Shown here: positions 46,401 to 57,563 of the stretch, piece by piece
How the letters are laid out: each line of letters starts with the position of its first letter
Numbering within the stretch: position 1 is the first letter of the stretch
The notes under the pieces: model-generated
Told to the model about the DNA's origin: nothing
Databases searched by the model: none
The model's input: only the letters and a program-made list of their open reading frames with translations
DNA from: Beta vulgaris subsp. vulgaris
Taxonomy: Eukaryota; Streptophyta; Magnoliopsida; Caryophyllales; Amaranthaceae
Reading direction: 5' to 3'
DNA length: 64,000 nt
NCBI RefSeq assembly: GCF_026745355.1
Contig: NC_079205.1
Span: 61,804,593-61,868,592, forward strand
Position numbers and translations under genes: made by a program

Positions 46401-47893
46401 TACCTGTTGGCAAGAAAGCCATAGGGTGTAAGTGGATCTACAAACACAAATACAACCCTGATGGCACTCTAGCAAGACATAAGTCTAGACTTGTAGTCCT
46501 TGGTAATAGACAAAAATATGGAATAGACTATGCAGAGACATTTGCTCCAGTTGCTAAGCTAGCAACTGTGAGATCTCTTCTGGCTGTAGCTGCTATGGAA
46601 GGTTGGTTTCTTCACCAAATGGATGTTAAGAATGCTTTCTTACATGGTGAATTGCAGGAAACTGTGTTTATGAAGCTCCCTCCTGGGTACACTCACCAAG
46701 GTGCCAGAATCCAAGCTTCAATTGAGGGGGAGCCATGTGTTCAATCCTCCACTGACATTGGGGTTGAAAGAGTTTGCAAACTCAAAAAATCTCTCTATGG
46801 GCTTAAGCAAGCCCCTAGACAATGGTTTGCAAAACTCAGTGAAGCATTGAAAGGTCACAATTTTGTCCAATCTAAATCTGACTACTCCCTTTTTACCAAG
46901 AAGCAAGCAGAGGAGTTCACATGTATCTTGGTCTATGTAGACGACCTCCTTATAGCTGGGACTAGTGAAGCTGCCATAACTGAAGTCAAGCACCTCCTCT
47001 CTCTCCATTTTCACATGACAGATCTGGGAGAAGTGAGATATTTTCTGGGGCTTGAAGTGGACAGATCCAACAATGGCATTTTTCTCTCTCAGAGAAAGTA
47101 TGTTTCTGATCTCCTCAAAGAATATCAACTCACTCAATGCAGACCCCTACAGCTTCCTATGGACAGTCATCATAAACTCACCCCTGAAACAGGCACTCCA
47201 TTACCTGACCCTGAGAAGTATCAAAGGTTAGTTGGCAAGCTCATCTATCTGACCATCACCAGGCCAGATATCACTTACACTGTCCATGTCTTGAGCAAGT
47301 TTATGCACTGCCCATCTTCAGCTCACTACCAAGCAGCCTTAAGGGTACTGCGATACCTTGCTAGCTCTCCAGGTCAAGGGATTCTCTTGGCCAGCAAGTC
47401 AAGAGCCCAGCTCACTGCCTACTGTGACAGTGACTGGGCTGGCTGCAACTCTACCAGGAGATCTACCTCTGGTTTCTGTATTTTGCTTGGGCAATCTCCC
47501 ATATCTTGGAAGTCCAAACGACAATCAGTGGTTGCTCGATCCACTGCAGAGGCTGAGTACAGGTCCATGGCTTTAACAGTCTGTGAAGTTATGTGGCTCA
47601 GATACCTTCTTAAAGATCTTGGAATCAAGCACCTTCCATCCACTCTTGTGAAGTGTGACAATCAAGCTGCCCTTGCTATTGCAGCTAATCCAGTTCATCA
47701 CGAAAGGACTAAGCATGTGGATATAGACTGTCATTTTCTCAGGGACAAAGCTGCTGAAGGTATCATCACCCCTTCCCATGTGTCAAGCAAAGACCAACTT
47801 GCTGACATCTTCACCAAAATCCTCAGCACTGCTCAGCATCAGAGGCTTTTACACAAGCTGGGAGTTTGTACCACCCCTGCACTCTCAGCTTGA
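43478..47893 (+). CDS. Copia gag-pol polyprotein
   Basis: A single 1471-codon frame with no stop or frameshift; translation may instead start at the second Met (residue 11, MGSTQ). Order of domains: gag (about 30-240), zinc knuckle [14 protein letters not shown] (about 257), aspartic protease [14 protein letters not shown] (about 383), GAG-pre-integrase [12 protein letters not shown] with the CVVCPLAK zinc residues (about 535-575), integrase core with the D-D-E triad ([30 protein letters not shown]; about 598, 661, 697), reverse transcriptase ([20 protein letters not shown], the active-site YVDD at about 1152), RNase H ([34 protein letters not shown]). This gag-protease-integrase-RT-RNase H order defines copia rather than gypsy. 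The stop codon falls at the edge of the polypurine tract. All key catalytic residues are visible. Confidence 0.97.
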   Translation: MTKRKKKTENMGSTQLDVTSPLYLHPSENSNSVNIEKLQGSSNYRAWRRSFEICLASKRKLGFITGVVKRDGSDKTKQDHWDTCNNMIISWLLGNMTDSIKRSVMFVTSCAQIWRELDQRYSVTNGSRKYKLCKDIYETKQNGRLVSEYYTDMKTLWEELENLTNLPPITEVNAEVNMFVQALHTEKEEQKLFQFLNGLDDSYGTVRSNLLMITPLPSVDSACCTLSQEESQRELHKPVKDENDMIAMYSKTNEISCTACGKPGHLSEKCWTIVGYPPRHPKYQKGKGKETYPKRGGYNNSKGGQRWNKGGSDYKPKMAANVKSEGMSSAGSSSNNVNTGQIEKLLRMLMSSSNENEGGSDDEMDMGYSNMVSCYFANAEGNQWIVDTGASHHMTGDMSILANVRRCKKEAKINLPTGETSIITHVGDVALNNNLVLRNVFYVPSFKHNLMSVRKLSQGGECKAIFHSSFCIIQGKRGILGIGKVSNGLYYLIDTPIKEVLNKLKEAEHGKDSDHAMTVEKLQLPSNIDNSKQMSETSLWHMRLGHAPMRRISLIEDLKGFDRKHHEICVVCPLAKFTKLPFPESHSRAGDAFELVHVDTWGPYRVNSKNNQRYFLTVVDDHTRMTWIHLMKQKSDAYETLSAFINMAKTQHNKTVKVVRSDNAVELDDKLCKPMFHSLGIIHQTSCVDTPEQNGRVERRHRNLLEMARALKLQAGVPDQFWGDCVLAAAHITNRLPTPTLKNKSPYEVLTNTKPNYDLLKTFGCFVIAYNPAKTGDKFAMRGVPCIFLGYPSTQKGYRLFNLLNNTTFVTRHTKFYEHLFPYQVFKNKSQPITQNTHENSRQWYETEADTNLSNPHHQTVSDPPDTDVDSLNDPPDIEPSSPLPAVRRSDRIHKTPTWLGEYHTNLAHSNPPKPAQKIFTLPTSSIFWCFSANLTKHTDHLHFKQAVKDPNWVTTMNEELDALELNDTWDITPLPVGKKAIGCKWIYKHKYNPDGTLARHKSRLVVLGNRQKYGIDYAETFAPVAKLATVRSLLAVAAMEGWFLHQMDVKNAFLHGELQETVFMKLPPGYTHQGARIQASIEGEPCVQSSTDIGVERVCKLKKSLYGLKQAPRQWFAKLSEALKGHNFVQSKSDYSLFTKKQAEEFTCILVYVDDLLIAGTSEAAITEVKHLLSLHFHMTDLGEVRYFLGLEVDRSNNGIFLSQRKYVSDLLKEYQLTQCRPLQLPMDSHHKLTPETGTPLPDPEKYQRLVGKLIYLTITRPDITYTVHVLSKFMHCPSSAHYQAALRVLRYLASSPGQGILLASKSRAQLTAYCDSDWAGCNSTRRSTSGFCILLGQSPISWKSKRQSVVARSTAEAEYRSMALTVCEVMWLRYLLKDLGIKHLPSTLVKCDNQAALAIAANPVHHERTKHVDIDCHFLRDKAAEGIITPSHVSSKDQLADIFTKILSTAQHQRLLHKLGVCTTPALSA

Positions 47894-47900
47894 GGGGGAG
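47892..47900 (+). other. Polypurine tract of the copia element
   Basis: GAGGGGGAG directly ahead of the right LTR; it overlaps the last bases of the TGA stop codon. Confidence 0.9.
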
Positions 47901-48255
47901 TGATGAAGAATGAAGAGAAAACCCAGCAATGTTGTTTTTAGTCCAGAAGGCCCAAGAGCCTAGGACCACTTTTATTTCATTTAATTCTGTGTAATGTGTC
48001 ATGTGACTCACTGGAAAATAGTTTCTTGTTCCTAGTGCTGCTGTCATCTGCTGTGGGCCTAGGGTTATGTGTAAAGGCTGCAGCCCTTATTTCTAGGTTG
48101 ATACTCCTAGTATAAATAGGTAGGTAAAATGCTGTAGCAGCCATCACAGAATATTATGAATGAAAAACTCACTTACACAGTTGAGAGAAAAATCTGTGCA
48201 GGAATTTATGAGCAACTAATTCACTAAGACAAATGTAAATATTCATTTGTCTTCA
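47901..48255 (+). repeat. Right LTR of the copia element
   Basis: 355 bp; one base shorter than the left LTR and otherwise identical as far as I can read. Followed by the second CAATT. Confidence 0.96.
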
Positions 48256-48405
48256 CAATTTTATTAGGTTTAGGAGAGAGTACAAATTACAGAATAGAAT
48301 AAGACAAATAAGGTTAATAATAGGGTTTATATAGTACCCTACTAATTAACCTAAGCAGATAGGTCTAAACCTGAAACTAAAACAAATCCAATATATCTAT
48401 ACTAA

Positions 48406-48670
48406 TCTATACTAATATATTAAAAGGCGTGCGCAAATCAGGAATAACGGTGTCACGTGGCGCTCTCCCTAGGGAGTTTTAGTTCATGTAATCCATGTAC
48501 AATAAAAAAATTAGAAATTGCATAGTATAGGTTTTGATCCCGTGACCTCAAGTTCATGTACTAAAGTTTTAACCACTAGACCAAGTTGTAATTAGTGATA
48601 TCATATCAAAGTACAATATTAATAAATGAAATTTTTCTTACCCGGGGCATAGCCCGGGCCTAATAGCTAG
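48406..48670 (+). mobile_element. Helitron-like nonautonomous element (H1)
   Basis: Starts TCTATACTAATATATTAAAA after an A and ends with a CCCGGG...CCCGGG hairpin followed by CCTAATAGCTAG and a T. TC start, 3' hairpin, CTAG end and insertion between A and T are the Helitron hallmarks. No coding capacity. The 3' part includes TAATAAATGAAATTTTTCTT, shared with the other copies. Confidence 0.85.
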
Positions 48671-48929
48671 TTAATACATTAAAGGCGTTCCTAAGCACGG
48701 AACGATGCCACGTGGCGCCTTCACTTGGAGAATTTTATGCTATGTAATCCACATACACTAAAAAAATGGAGAATGCATTATGTAAGATTCGATATCCCAA
48801 GATCACAAGCACATATACTAATGTCTTAAACCACTAAACCAAGGGATACTTGATATTAATATTTCAAAGTAAAATAGTAATAAATGAAAGATATAATTAC
48901 CTGGGGTGTAGCCCGGGCCTAAAAACTAG
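48671..48929 (+). mobile_element. Helitron-like nonautonomous element (H2), directly abutting H1
   Basis: Related to H1 along its length (TTAAAGGCG, CCACGTGGCGCC, TGTAATCCACATACA, GTAGCCCGGGCC) and ends CTAG followed by T. It lacks the TC start, because it begins where H1 ends. Confidence 0.8.
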
Positions 48930-49963
48930 TTAAATAACATATACCGAAAAAGTTCAACACACCATATATATGTCCATATATACAATGATAGAGTTAATTT
49001 TATATAAAATTTTCGTTTATATTTCTAGGGTTGAAGACTTTGAATGAAGAAAAGTTAATATGGTTTAACACCTTAATTAATGACAATGTAAGCAAAAGAT
49101 GTAAAAGTTAACTATGTTAACGGAATTTTATTCTCTCCTTTGTGTGACTGTTGTTGTAAAAATAAACGTAGCAGCAGTGAAAAGAATCATTGTACTTGGG
49201 CTATAGATGATAAGATGAACACAAGAAAAGAATTTACAAGAAAACTATGAGAATTGTTGTGTTGTGATATGACTATTGTCTTGAAAACGATGTACAAACG
49301 TATTTGGGATTGAGTAATGCTTCACATATATCGTGAGAATATGTAAATCCCTGTTAATGCAAGAAGAATCCAAGAAAAATAAGATTTCAGAGAGTAAATA
49401 TTTACAAGACAGCATGAAACTTGAACATAAAGTTGGTACAAGACCCACAAATCACACAAAGCCAAGAAATAGAAGCAAATTAAAGGAAATTATTCCAGCT
49501 CACAATTGGACTTGAGTAGTATACTTGACTGGCAAAAACTTGTATCACAATCTATTATTTTCATCAACTTCTTGATGTTAAAAGGTGAAATAGTTGAGTA
49601 GCTAGATTCGCCTTGATATCTTACCCAAAAAAAAAAATGGTTCGCCTTAATAGAATAGAATATTCCGTGGATATATTTTGTAAATAGAATTTTAATCTAG
49701 ATAGTTTTTTAACACTATATAATTACTTTTTAACCTATAAATATTGATCAATTGAAATCATTATACTCGCTCGTCTGTTTGATAACGTACATAATTTTAA
49801 ATTAAATATTAATTAATAAATAAATTTGTCTTATGCTAATAGTCTTTCTTTTCTGTTATATAGTTACATTCCTTATTAAGCATATCTTTAATTTTGAATC
49901 ACCAAAATCATGGATACATGGTAATTGAAACCAATAATATAGAGATGTTGCATTGTTGCCTAA
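48930..49963. other. AT-rich spacer between Helitrons and nested MITE
   Basis: No gene, RNA or element recognised in this kilobase. Confidence 0.5.
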
Positions 49964-50338
49964 GGGCTTATTCCCCCAGCTTATTTTCAGTTCAATTCAA
50001 TTCAATTCAATTCAGTTCAGTTCAGTTCAGCTCTAGACAATACTTTTAGGGTCTGTTCTCTCCAACTTATTTTCAGTTCAATTCAGTTCGGTTCAGATCA
50101 GTTCAGTTCAGTTCAGCTCTTGACAATACTTTTACTCTCACATGTCACTATTCAGTTCAGTTCAGATCAGATCAGTTCAGATCAGTTTAGTTCAGTTCAG
50201 TTCAGATCAGTTCAGTTCAGTCCAGCTGTTTTATGCCGAAGAGAACAGGCCCTTACTCTCACATATCACTATTCATTTCAGTTCAATTCAATTCAATTAA
50301 GTTATGTTCAGTTATTTTATACCGAAAAGAACAGGCCC
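49964..50338. mobile_element. Family B MITE (outer), split by a second family B MITE
   Basis: Outer ends GGGCTTATTCCCCCAGC (left) and AAAAGAACAGGCCC (right), flanked by TAA on both sides (49961-49963 and 50339-50341). It is interrupted at 50049-50252 by another copy. Across the break the outer sequence CAATACTTTTA/CTCTCACAT continues as in the unbroken inner copy. Confidence 0.82.
50049..50252. mobile_element. Family B MITE (inner, inserted into the outer copy)
   Basis: Ends GGGTCTGTTCTC and GAGAACAGGCCC; flanked by TTA on both sides (50046-50048 and 50253-50255), a target duplication made within the outer copy. The body is TTCAG/TTCAGATCAG pentamers. Confidence 0.85.
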
Positions 50339-51504
50339 TAAGTTACATTCATCATCATATCTCATATTAACGATTATATTTGTGTTTAGTGTGATAACTG
50401 CATTAGTGTGAACAAATAAACACTCACCTCTTTACAAAGTTTGACATTTGATAACATTTGGTGCATATTATATCACATTTCAAATTGTTTCAAGCGCACA
50501 CCATATTGAACTTTGATAAAAACGGATCGAAGTACAACAAAAACGCTTAAATGTGAACGATAAATGGTTGTTGGGTGCATGAACAAATTAAACATATGAA
50601 TCACCCATGCAACTAGACACTAGATAATACATTATTTGAGGAAGTAAAACTAGACGACGTATTGTTATCGAACATACAATACAATATATCCTCCACTATA
50701 TTGCCATTTACACTTGACATGAGCATTAATTGCACACACGGCTTAATGTTGGTTGAAGGATTAAAAGTAAATATATACGACTTTACTTTCGTCAATTGTC
50801 ATCCAAATTTGGATTTTGGTCAGAATCATTTGCATGGTTTGTCAAACTTTGTGAATGAAGCCATCTATTATTGCATGTGCATGAGGACAAATGATCTTGT
50901 TTGGACTAATATAATTATTATGAATATTATGGATAATAGAGATATGATAATATGGATTTTGGTCAAAATCACTTGCATGGTTTGTCAAATAATGAATGAA
51001 GCTAGGAACGACGTAAATATGGGCAAAAACAATGGAGGTTTTATATAATTTCCTTAATTAATAAGGTCCTTTATTTGTAGTTCATGAAAGATAGAAGTAT
51101 AAGATTCGTATTTATAGCTGGCTAATTGCGACTATTTTTGAAAGTTTAAACAGCAAAACTTTGATTAATTTCATGTTCTCATTGTTCCTTTTATTACACT
51201 TTTACTACTGATCTAAATGTTTTCTTTTGTCTAATCTTTAAATAATTAAAAATATATATACTTTGGGGGCTTTATATTTTGGGGGCCCTATTTCATGGCC
51301 GTGATTGCATGGGTCAAGAACCACCCCTAAATGAAGCAAATTTGTTATTGCCTGAGTAAAATCTTGTTTGGACCAATATAATCAACATGTATGTATGGTT
51401 TAACCCCTTATTTTAACCAATTATCCTTTAGTGACTTTTGAATGTTTATAGAGGACGGCAATTGTCTTTTCAGGTTTCTAGTAATTTTATAGATGTTGAA
51501 TAGA

Positions 51505-51650
51505 AAGAGTGAGTGATATCTCGATCAGTTGGTTAGAGCTTCTCTCCCACTTTCAAGAGATTGTGGTATCGATTCTCATTTCCGTCCTTGTCGCTCTCTA
51601 AACAACAAAAAACGACATATGTTCAATAAATGGGTTATGCCAGGTTTCGA
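51505..51650 (+). repeat. tRNA-derived SINE-like sequence
   Basis: TCTCGATCAGTTGGTTAGAG (A-box-like) and GTGGTATCGATTCTCAT (B-box-like) are about 35 bases apart. No complete tRNA fold. Limits uncertain. Confidence 0.45.
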
Positions 51651-52833
51651 GCTTGGCAAAGAAGGACTCCTTGAGTTGGGCTTCGGACCAGCGAAAGAAA
51701 AGGCTTGAAATTGGGATAATATTATATGTAAAGGGATAATATTATATTATAAATGGTAGAATGGTACTTTACTAGTCATAGATCTGTGTTGTAAACATTA
51801 TATATATTGAATGTCAGGTTAACATAATTATTTCCACACTTGTACAGAGGCATTTTGGCCAAGAATCGATAGGGTTGGTAATGTGGGTCGGGCCAATTCT
51901 AATCAATTATATACGCTATTCCATACCTTTGAGGGCATTTTTGTCTTGACACACTAACATAAAGTTCCATCTACCATCCATAAGGGTAATTGAAAAAAAA
52001 AAAATCTAAACCTAGACTATACATACAATATATATTAAGAAGTCTGGAGTACATGCATGATGAATCTTGTTACATGTGAACGGTGAATTTTGTTTTTTTA
52101 ACCCTCTCTTTCGCTTTCTAATCTACACACTTTGTAATTTGACGTAATTTACATACAATTTACTTTGACTATCGTTTTTAGTGGCGAAGCCAGCCAATTT
52201 TTAGAGTGGGGCCATTAGTGAGTAATCTTCATACACCCATATAAAAAAACGCAATATACAATATACGATATACATATATCAAACTTAAAAGATAGGGGAA
52301 GGGGGAAGGCTACCCTTGGCCATATCTAAGCTTTACTTTTGATCGTTTGTGATTTATATATAAGGAAAAATATAATTATGAGAATTTTTTAAATTCATCT
52401 CACCATATATATTCCAAATTTCAGATAGTAACTTTTCCCCATTTGTAAATAAAGAAGATAATAATCAAAATTTTACATCACAAATTTTTGAGTGTAAAAC
52501 CTTCAAATCACCGTTTCTTTTGTAAAAAAGAAAAAAAAAAACTCAAATGAAATAAAATAAATGACAAATTGACATGAGATTCATCATGTCATTATTTTTA
52601 TATAGTTCAGGTCATTCTTGTTGAAGTCTATGTTATTATACATGTTATATAATATATATATATATATATATATGGTACATCTCCAATACGCACTTATTTT
52701 ACATTGATAAACGTAAAAGTCAAACCATGTAGGTTTTATTCTTTAGTCAATCTCAACTTCTAAATACCCACCTAGTACAAGTTAGTACTATTGAGGATTT
52801 TCTTTTTCTATGTTGGAACGGCTTAGGATCATA

Positions 52834-53089
52834 CTACCTCTGTATTTTTTTTAGTTGTAACATTTGCTTTTTTACATTCGTCGAGACGCTTTTTTCAACG
52901 TTAATATCTCTTATTGGGTGTAAGTACAAATTACAAAAATTTGATGTTTGAAATCCTCGCATTGAGACCAATCTAACAATACCTCATTTGACTATGTTTT
53001 TTTATATACAATGATACGAGATAGTTTAACAAAATTGATTGGTGAATGTTACAAAAACAAATGATATAACTAAAAAAATAAAGAGGTAG
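52834..53089. mobile_element. Stowaway-like MITE
   Basis: The ends pair over about 30 bp: CTACCTCTGTATTTTTTTTA on the left and AACTAAAAAAATAAAGAGGT near the right end. TA on both sides. Contains an inverted core (TTGAGACCAATCTAACAATA). Confidence 0.75.
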
Positions 53090-53447
53090 TATAACTAAAA
53101 AAATTACTCGTTTGGATTAAATATTGACTTCCAAAGTTCCAATAATCTCCTGTAATAACTTATTTTTTAAAAAGTTCCAAATATCCAAAATTATTCAACC
53201 TAAAGGTATTCTCATAATCATTGACCGACTCAAATGCTTGCGTTAGCTTGACTTTGTCAGGTTGAAGCATTGACTTCAAATACACTTATCTAATGCAGAT
53301 TAGGGCATGATGAAACATCAGAGACTAACGACTAAATATGATGCTCAATTGCCTTCAAAATTAAATAAAATAAAGAACTGACACTCCTTTCGTTACCCTA
53401 TAAGTTAACGTTAGAAATCATATTTTATACGACCTTTAAAAAATTAT

Positions 53448-53657
53448 ATTTCCTCTGTTTCGTTTTAAATGTAATAAATGAATATTTTATATTTCATAAA
53501 TAAAATCCTTTTGTTGTATTTATATAAATATATTAAAAGGAATGTGAAAACAAGAAATGTGTAGTGTTATTATCATAAAGTATATTAATAAACGAATATT
53601 TTTCTTACCCGGGACATAACCCGGGCCTAATAACTAGTTTAAAATGAAATGGAGGAA
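53448..53657. mobile_element. Stowaway-like MITE split by a short Helitron
   Basis: Left arm TTTCCTCTGTTTCGTTTTAA and right arm TTAAAATGAAATGGAGGAAG are inverted and end in TA. The Helitron-like piece at about 53525-53637 interrupts the interior. Confidence 0.65.
53525..53637 (+). mobile_element. Short Helitron-like derivative (H3)
   Basis: Starts near AAATATATTAAAAGGAATG and ends with TTACCCGGGACATAACCCGG then GCCTAATAACTAG and T; the middle found in H1 and H4 is mostly deleted. Confidence 0.7.
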
Positions 53658-53759
53658 GTATTTATCTTTCTCATGTAATTACATTCAATTGTCCATCCCA
53701 CATGTACAAACTTTTCGTGCATTATGTAATAAACCACCACTCTTTTTCTCTCAATTAAA

Positions 53760-54027
53760 CTAGTTATTAGGCCCGGACTATACCCCGGGTAAGAAAAAAT
53801 TTCATTTATTAATATAATACTTAATGATAATAACACTAAATACAATTTAGACGGCCTAGTGGTTAGAACTTTAATATATGTACTAATCTCGGGATCAAAC
53901 CCCCTATACTATGCAATTTCTTAATTTTTTTTATTGTACATGGATTACATGAACTAAAACTTCCTAGGGAGAGCGTTACGTGACACAGTTTCTTGTTTTC
54001 GCATGCCTTTTAATATATTTGTATAGA
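53760..54027 (-). mobile_element. Helitron-like nonautonomous element (H4), opposite orientation
   Basis: On the minus strand it starts TCTATACAAATATATTAAAA after an A and ends with a CCCGGGGTATAGTCCGGG hairpin, then CCTAATAACTAG and T. Its interior matches H1 (TACGTGACACAGTTTCTTG on the + strand versus the H1 ACGGTGTCACGTGG region). Confidence 0.83.
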
Positions 54028-54094
54028 TACCTAAATGGCTAAATTAAATGAAATATACGTAGTCTCTTAATTGCTATATCTCTAAAACTCTCAG

Positions 54095-54270
54095 AGTCAT
54101 TAACAGGATGAGGGAGTGGAAAGGTGGCAACCCCTTTCATCTTCCATCAATATGTTATGGTTCGATTCTCATCAGGGGGTTTGGGAGGCTTTGGGTAGGT
54201 TGTATTTAGGTTCCCTGTAAGAGGACGTTAATGTAATTTATCTTGCCAAAAATTTTAAGATCCCCCCAAA
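54095..54270 (+). repeat. SINE-like sequence with a B box
   Basis: ATGTTATGGTTCGATTCTCATC has a good B-box core; an A box is less clear (AGGATGAGGGAGTGG). Decayed. Confidence 0.35.
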
Positions 54271-54686
54271 TTAAATGAAAGTATGAAATTAAATTAGTTT
54301 TCAATGCAGTGTTGGGGATCTCTTGATTATAAGTGTATTTTACTTCCCCCGATTTTTATTAGTTTACTCGTAATTTTTTTGGATGTCCCTTATGGCTTAT
54401 TAGTTTATTCATTTATTTTGTTTTTATTTTTGGAATGAGTCTGCTAACTTTCTATGATACACACATTCAACTTTAATATAAATTAATCTTCTCTCTTTCT
54501 TTTTACGTCCTACAACATGATTTCTCCTAAAACTCCTCACAAAAGACAACTATTTTATATTTTATTGCTCTACTCTTTAATTATCCCCACATCATGTTTA
54601 CTTGATCTTGTGTGTTAAAGTAAATATAACAATTAATAAAAGACGGAGGAAGTAACTATGAGGTGTGACAAAGATCTCTGCATTTA

Positions 54687-55088
54687 TGTCCTGTTTTCTT
54701 AGACATAAAACAATTGAACTGAAATGAATAGTGATATACTCCCTCCGTCTTTTTTTATTTGCTACAAGCACTTTTTCACAAAGACCAAGGAGGGAGTGGG
54801 GACCATTGACATAAATGGAATTAACAAAAAAGCAAATAGGTAAATTGTGGGACCTATGTATTATATATGGAAACATTTACAAAATCAAGAAGGGAGTGAT
54901 GGCAAATTTGTAAATAAAGTGTGGGACCTATGTACTATATATGGAAATATTTGCAAATGTAGCAAATAAATTGAAACACCCCTAAATGGCAAAATGTAGC
55001 AAATAAAAAAAGACGGAGGGAGTATAAAAGTAAAATATTGTCCAGAGCTGAACTGAACTGAATTGAAAATAAGTTAGGGAGAACACGC
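54687..55088. mobile_element. Family B MITE (outer), split by a Stowaway MITE
   Basis: Left part GTCCTGTTTTCTTAGACATA (compare GGCCTGTTCTCTTCGGCATA in copy 1) and right part AAAATAAGTTAGGGAGAACA. Split at GAATAGTGATA. Target duplication not preserved. Confidence 0.75.
54739..55022. mobile_element. Stowaway MITE inside a family B MITE
   Basis: CTCCCTCCGTCTTTTTTTAT at the left and its exact type of inverse AAAAAAAGACGGAGGGAG at the right, flanked by TA (54737-54738 and 55023-55024). The interior has two GTGGGACCTATGTA phrases. Confidence 0.9.
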
Positions 55089-55606
55089 TAGTAACTTTTT
55101 GTTCCCTTTGGTTTCAAGAATTCAACTTCCCGCGTATATTATTTTCGGTCAACGTCCAATGTCAAAAGTATTATTAGCAGAGTTCTTTATACCGATTTGT
55201 TCTTAACGTAACTATGAAGAAATATCAACTCGAATATTTCTTGCATATGAGCTAATTAGTTTTCAATGATTTGGCTTTCTAATTGCCTCATTGGTTATTA
55301 TGCTAATTTTATTACATCTTAATTCTGACTGAACCACACTAAGAAGTAAGAAGAAGCACCAATAATGTAGTTTGTTGATTGTTTTGAGTGAATTACATCC
55401 TAATTCCTAAATGTGATAATTAGTATGTACACTTATATTAGTTATATATACTTTAGATGATAGGTTTTCAAAATTGTGGTTCACCCATTCTAATTATCAG
55501 TTCGTCTGGCTAGTGGTTCATGCTAAGTAATTGTGAGCGTGTTTGTCGTCATCTGATATCAGCTTGTTGAGTAACTTTTAGTGTTTTCGAGAAGTAGTAT
55601 TCGAAT

Positions 55607-55924
55607 TTATCTGATTTGAACTTATCTGATCTGATCTGAACTTATTTTTTCTGATCTGATCTGATCTGATCGATCTGATTACAAGATCTTATCTTTTAGT
55701 TTTTTCTCAATATATAAGAAAAAATATAGTCATGTGGGGTCTTGTTTGATTCGTCTCAATGAGTACTTTATTAATATTCAATTATTATATTTTTTACTAA
55801 TATGTAATGAAAGATATAATGATTTTTAAATATAAGCATGATCTGAACTGATCTGATCTTATTTTTTCTGATCTGATCTGATTAGATCTGAAATAAGCAA
55901 AAATAAGGTGAAGTGAACATAGCC
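55607..55924. mobile_element. Family C MITE, copy 2, left end lost
   Basis: From the CTGATC array on it follows copy 1 (10618-10944) closely, to the right end AGTGAACATAGCC. The left end with GGCTATG is missing, so the left limit is approximate. Confidence 0.75.
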
Positions 55925-56293
55925 TTAAATAGCGAGTTTTGTGCCAAACAGAAAACACCTCAAAATCTGACTTGACAACTACGGACTAACTTTATACTCT
56001 AGTGGCTACTTTTATAGCTAACAACTATTATATCAACTAGTTCTGGCAAACACCACCTTCTTTTGTCACTAAATTTGTTTGCTCTCCGTTGCAATTTTTC
56101 GGAGTCTAATTCCACCAATTTTGTGTGTAAGTTGCTATTAATATATAAAAGAAAACATCATCATGTAAGATTTTATTAGTTTTGTCAGCGTATAGTATTT
56201 TCTAAATATCAACTTCAATTTTTGAAAGATTTACTAAATTATTATAACTAATGATATTAATGGCGGAAGAAATGTCTAGTGACGTGATCCAAT

Positions 56294-56675
56294 ATTGGCC
56301 ATGTTTGGTAAATGGTTTTTTCAATGGCTTTTGGCTTTTCAATTTGGTCAAACAACCAAAAAAAAGTGTTTGGTTATTGGCTTTTTGGTTAGCTGAAAAA
56401 GCTGGCTTTTAAGCCAAAATGAAAAAGTTGCCTGGAGTAGGTTCTTGGATTGGCTTTTGGCTTGTTGGCCTACAAACGCTCTAATAAACAGCCAACAGCC
56501 ATAACTTATTTTATCAAAATCTTTTGCAAACAGCTGGCTTGAACAACCAACTCAAAAAGCAAATACATATAGCTAATGCTTCCAGCCACTCAAACAAGCC
56601 AACTAAAACAACTAAAAGCCAATAGCCAATAGCCAATAGCCAATAGCCAATAGCCAATTGCCAAACAACCCCAAT
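56294..56675. mobile_element. MITE with ATTGG-GTTTGG ends and AGCCAAT array
   Basis: Begins ATTGGCCATGTTTGGTAAAT and ends GCCAAACAACCCCAAT, an imperfect inverse. The interior is full of GGCTTTT/AAAAGCC words, and six AGCCAAT units in tandem stand at 56617-56658. No target duplication could be assigned. Confidence 0.6.
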
Positions 56676-57563
56676 AGTTTAATTAAAGTGGTCATATTCA
56701 TTATTCGGTAATAGATTCTAACCAAGCTAATATATTAGCAACCATTAGATCGATAACCTAACCATTATTTAAGACATAAAATTAATAAAACTCACTTATA
56801 AATCATGTAACTACATGCTATAAAGAAAGAACAACGACGTTAGAGCTCTAACATGAATAAACCATGAATTCATGCATAATTATTGGACATAAAGATTTTA
56901 GAGATAGCTTATCATAAGCTCAATAAATAGCACCTACTATAATTTCAAATTCAATTTTAAATCCAACTATTCAATATTGGACCCACTTATAAATCAAACA
57001 TCCAACCAATAAAGATTCCATATAATTTCAAACCGAAACTAATTTCAACCAGTTCTGCACTATATACCCAAAAGTGTCATTTCCTAATCCGGATACAGAT
57101 TTCCGATCATATACTTTATCAAGACTATCTACTTCTATTCTTATGCTTGCTTTAAACAAAATTGTGCTTGTTTTAAACAAAATTTTGGGGGGGAAGAAAA
57201 GAAAGGTACTACAATTTTAGTAATAATAAACAACTTTAGTAGAGATCAAGGGCATAAATTTGGGAAGTGGGAACTAGAAATTCTCACGAAAAGTGGGATT
57301 TGCCAAACAGCCAAAGGATTTTTGACCAAAGTTATTTGTCATGTGTTCCAGCATAGAAGCCATAATTCCAGGAAATTAACACACTCCACTAACAAATCAG
57401 CCAGCATGATATCATCCACGTACATAAAACTTTGGCATTAACTATAAAGTATACATTATCCTCCCTCTAATTCAGGAACTTATATTTGATTTAAGTCACA
57501 AATTTCATGCATATATACTATTGATCAGTGCGATTTTCTAAGCAAACTCACATTTTCTAGCAA

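Larger units (their letters stand above)
42958..48255 (+). mobile_element. Complete Ty1/copia LTR retrotransposon
   Basis: LTRs at 42958-43313 and 47901-48255; target duplication CAATT at 42953-42957 and 48256-48260. The primer-binding site TGGTATCAGAGC follows the left LTR (43314) and the polypurine tract GAGGGGGAG (47892-47900) precedes the right one. One gag-pol frame lies between. The TATAAATA at 43169-43176 in the left LTR is the likely promoter. The two LTRs differ by a single one-base indel. Everything needed for an autonomous element is present, so this is a very recent and possibly active insertion. Confidence 0.96.
48261..57563. other. 9.3-kb gene-free block made of repeats
   Basis: Contains the elements listed separately: Helitrons at 48406, 48671, 53525 and 53760; nested MITEs at 49964 and 54687; SINE-like pieces at 51505 and 54095; Stowaway-like elements at 52834 and 53448; MITEs at 55607 and 56294. 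The open frame at 50662-51048 is not a gene: it spans a duplicated phrase (GGATTTTGGTCAGAATCA at 50813, a close copy at 50953) in AT-rich DNA. Remaining parts are AT-rich without recognisable content. Confidence 0.65.

Noticed and set aside
43800..48047. Antisense and shifted frames within the copia element
   Set aside because: Shadows of gag-pol or LTR sequence.
50662..51048. + frame of 128 codons
   Set aside because: Contains an internal duplicated phrase and AT-rich composition; no domain and no splice or promoter context.
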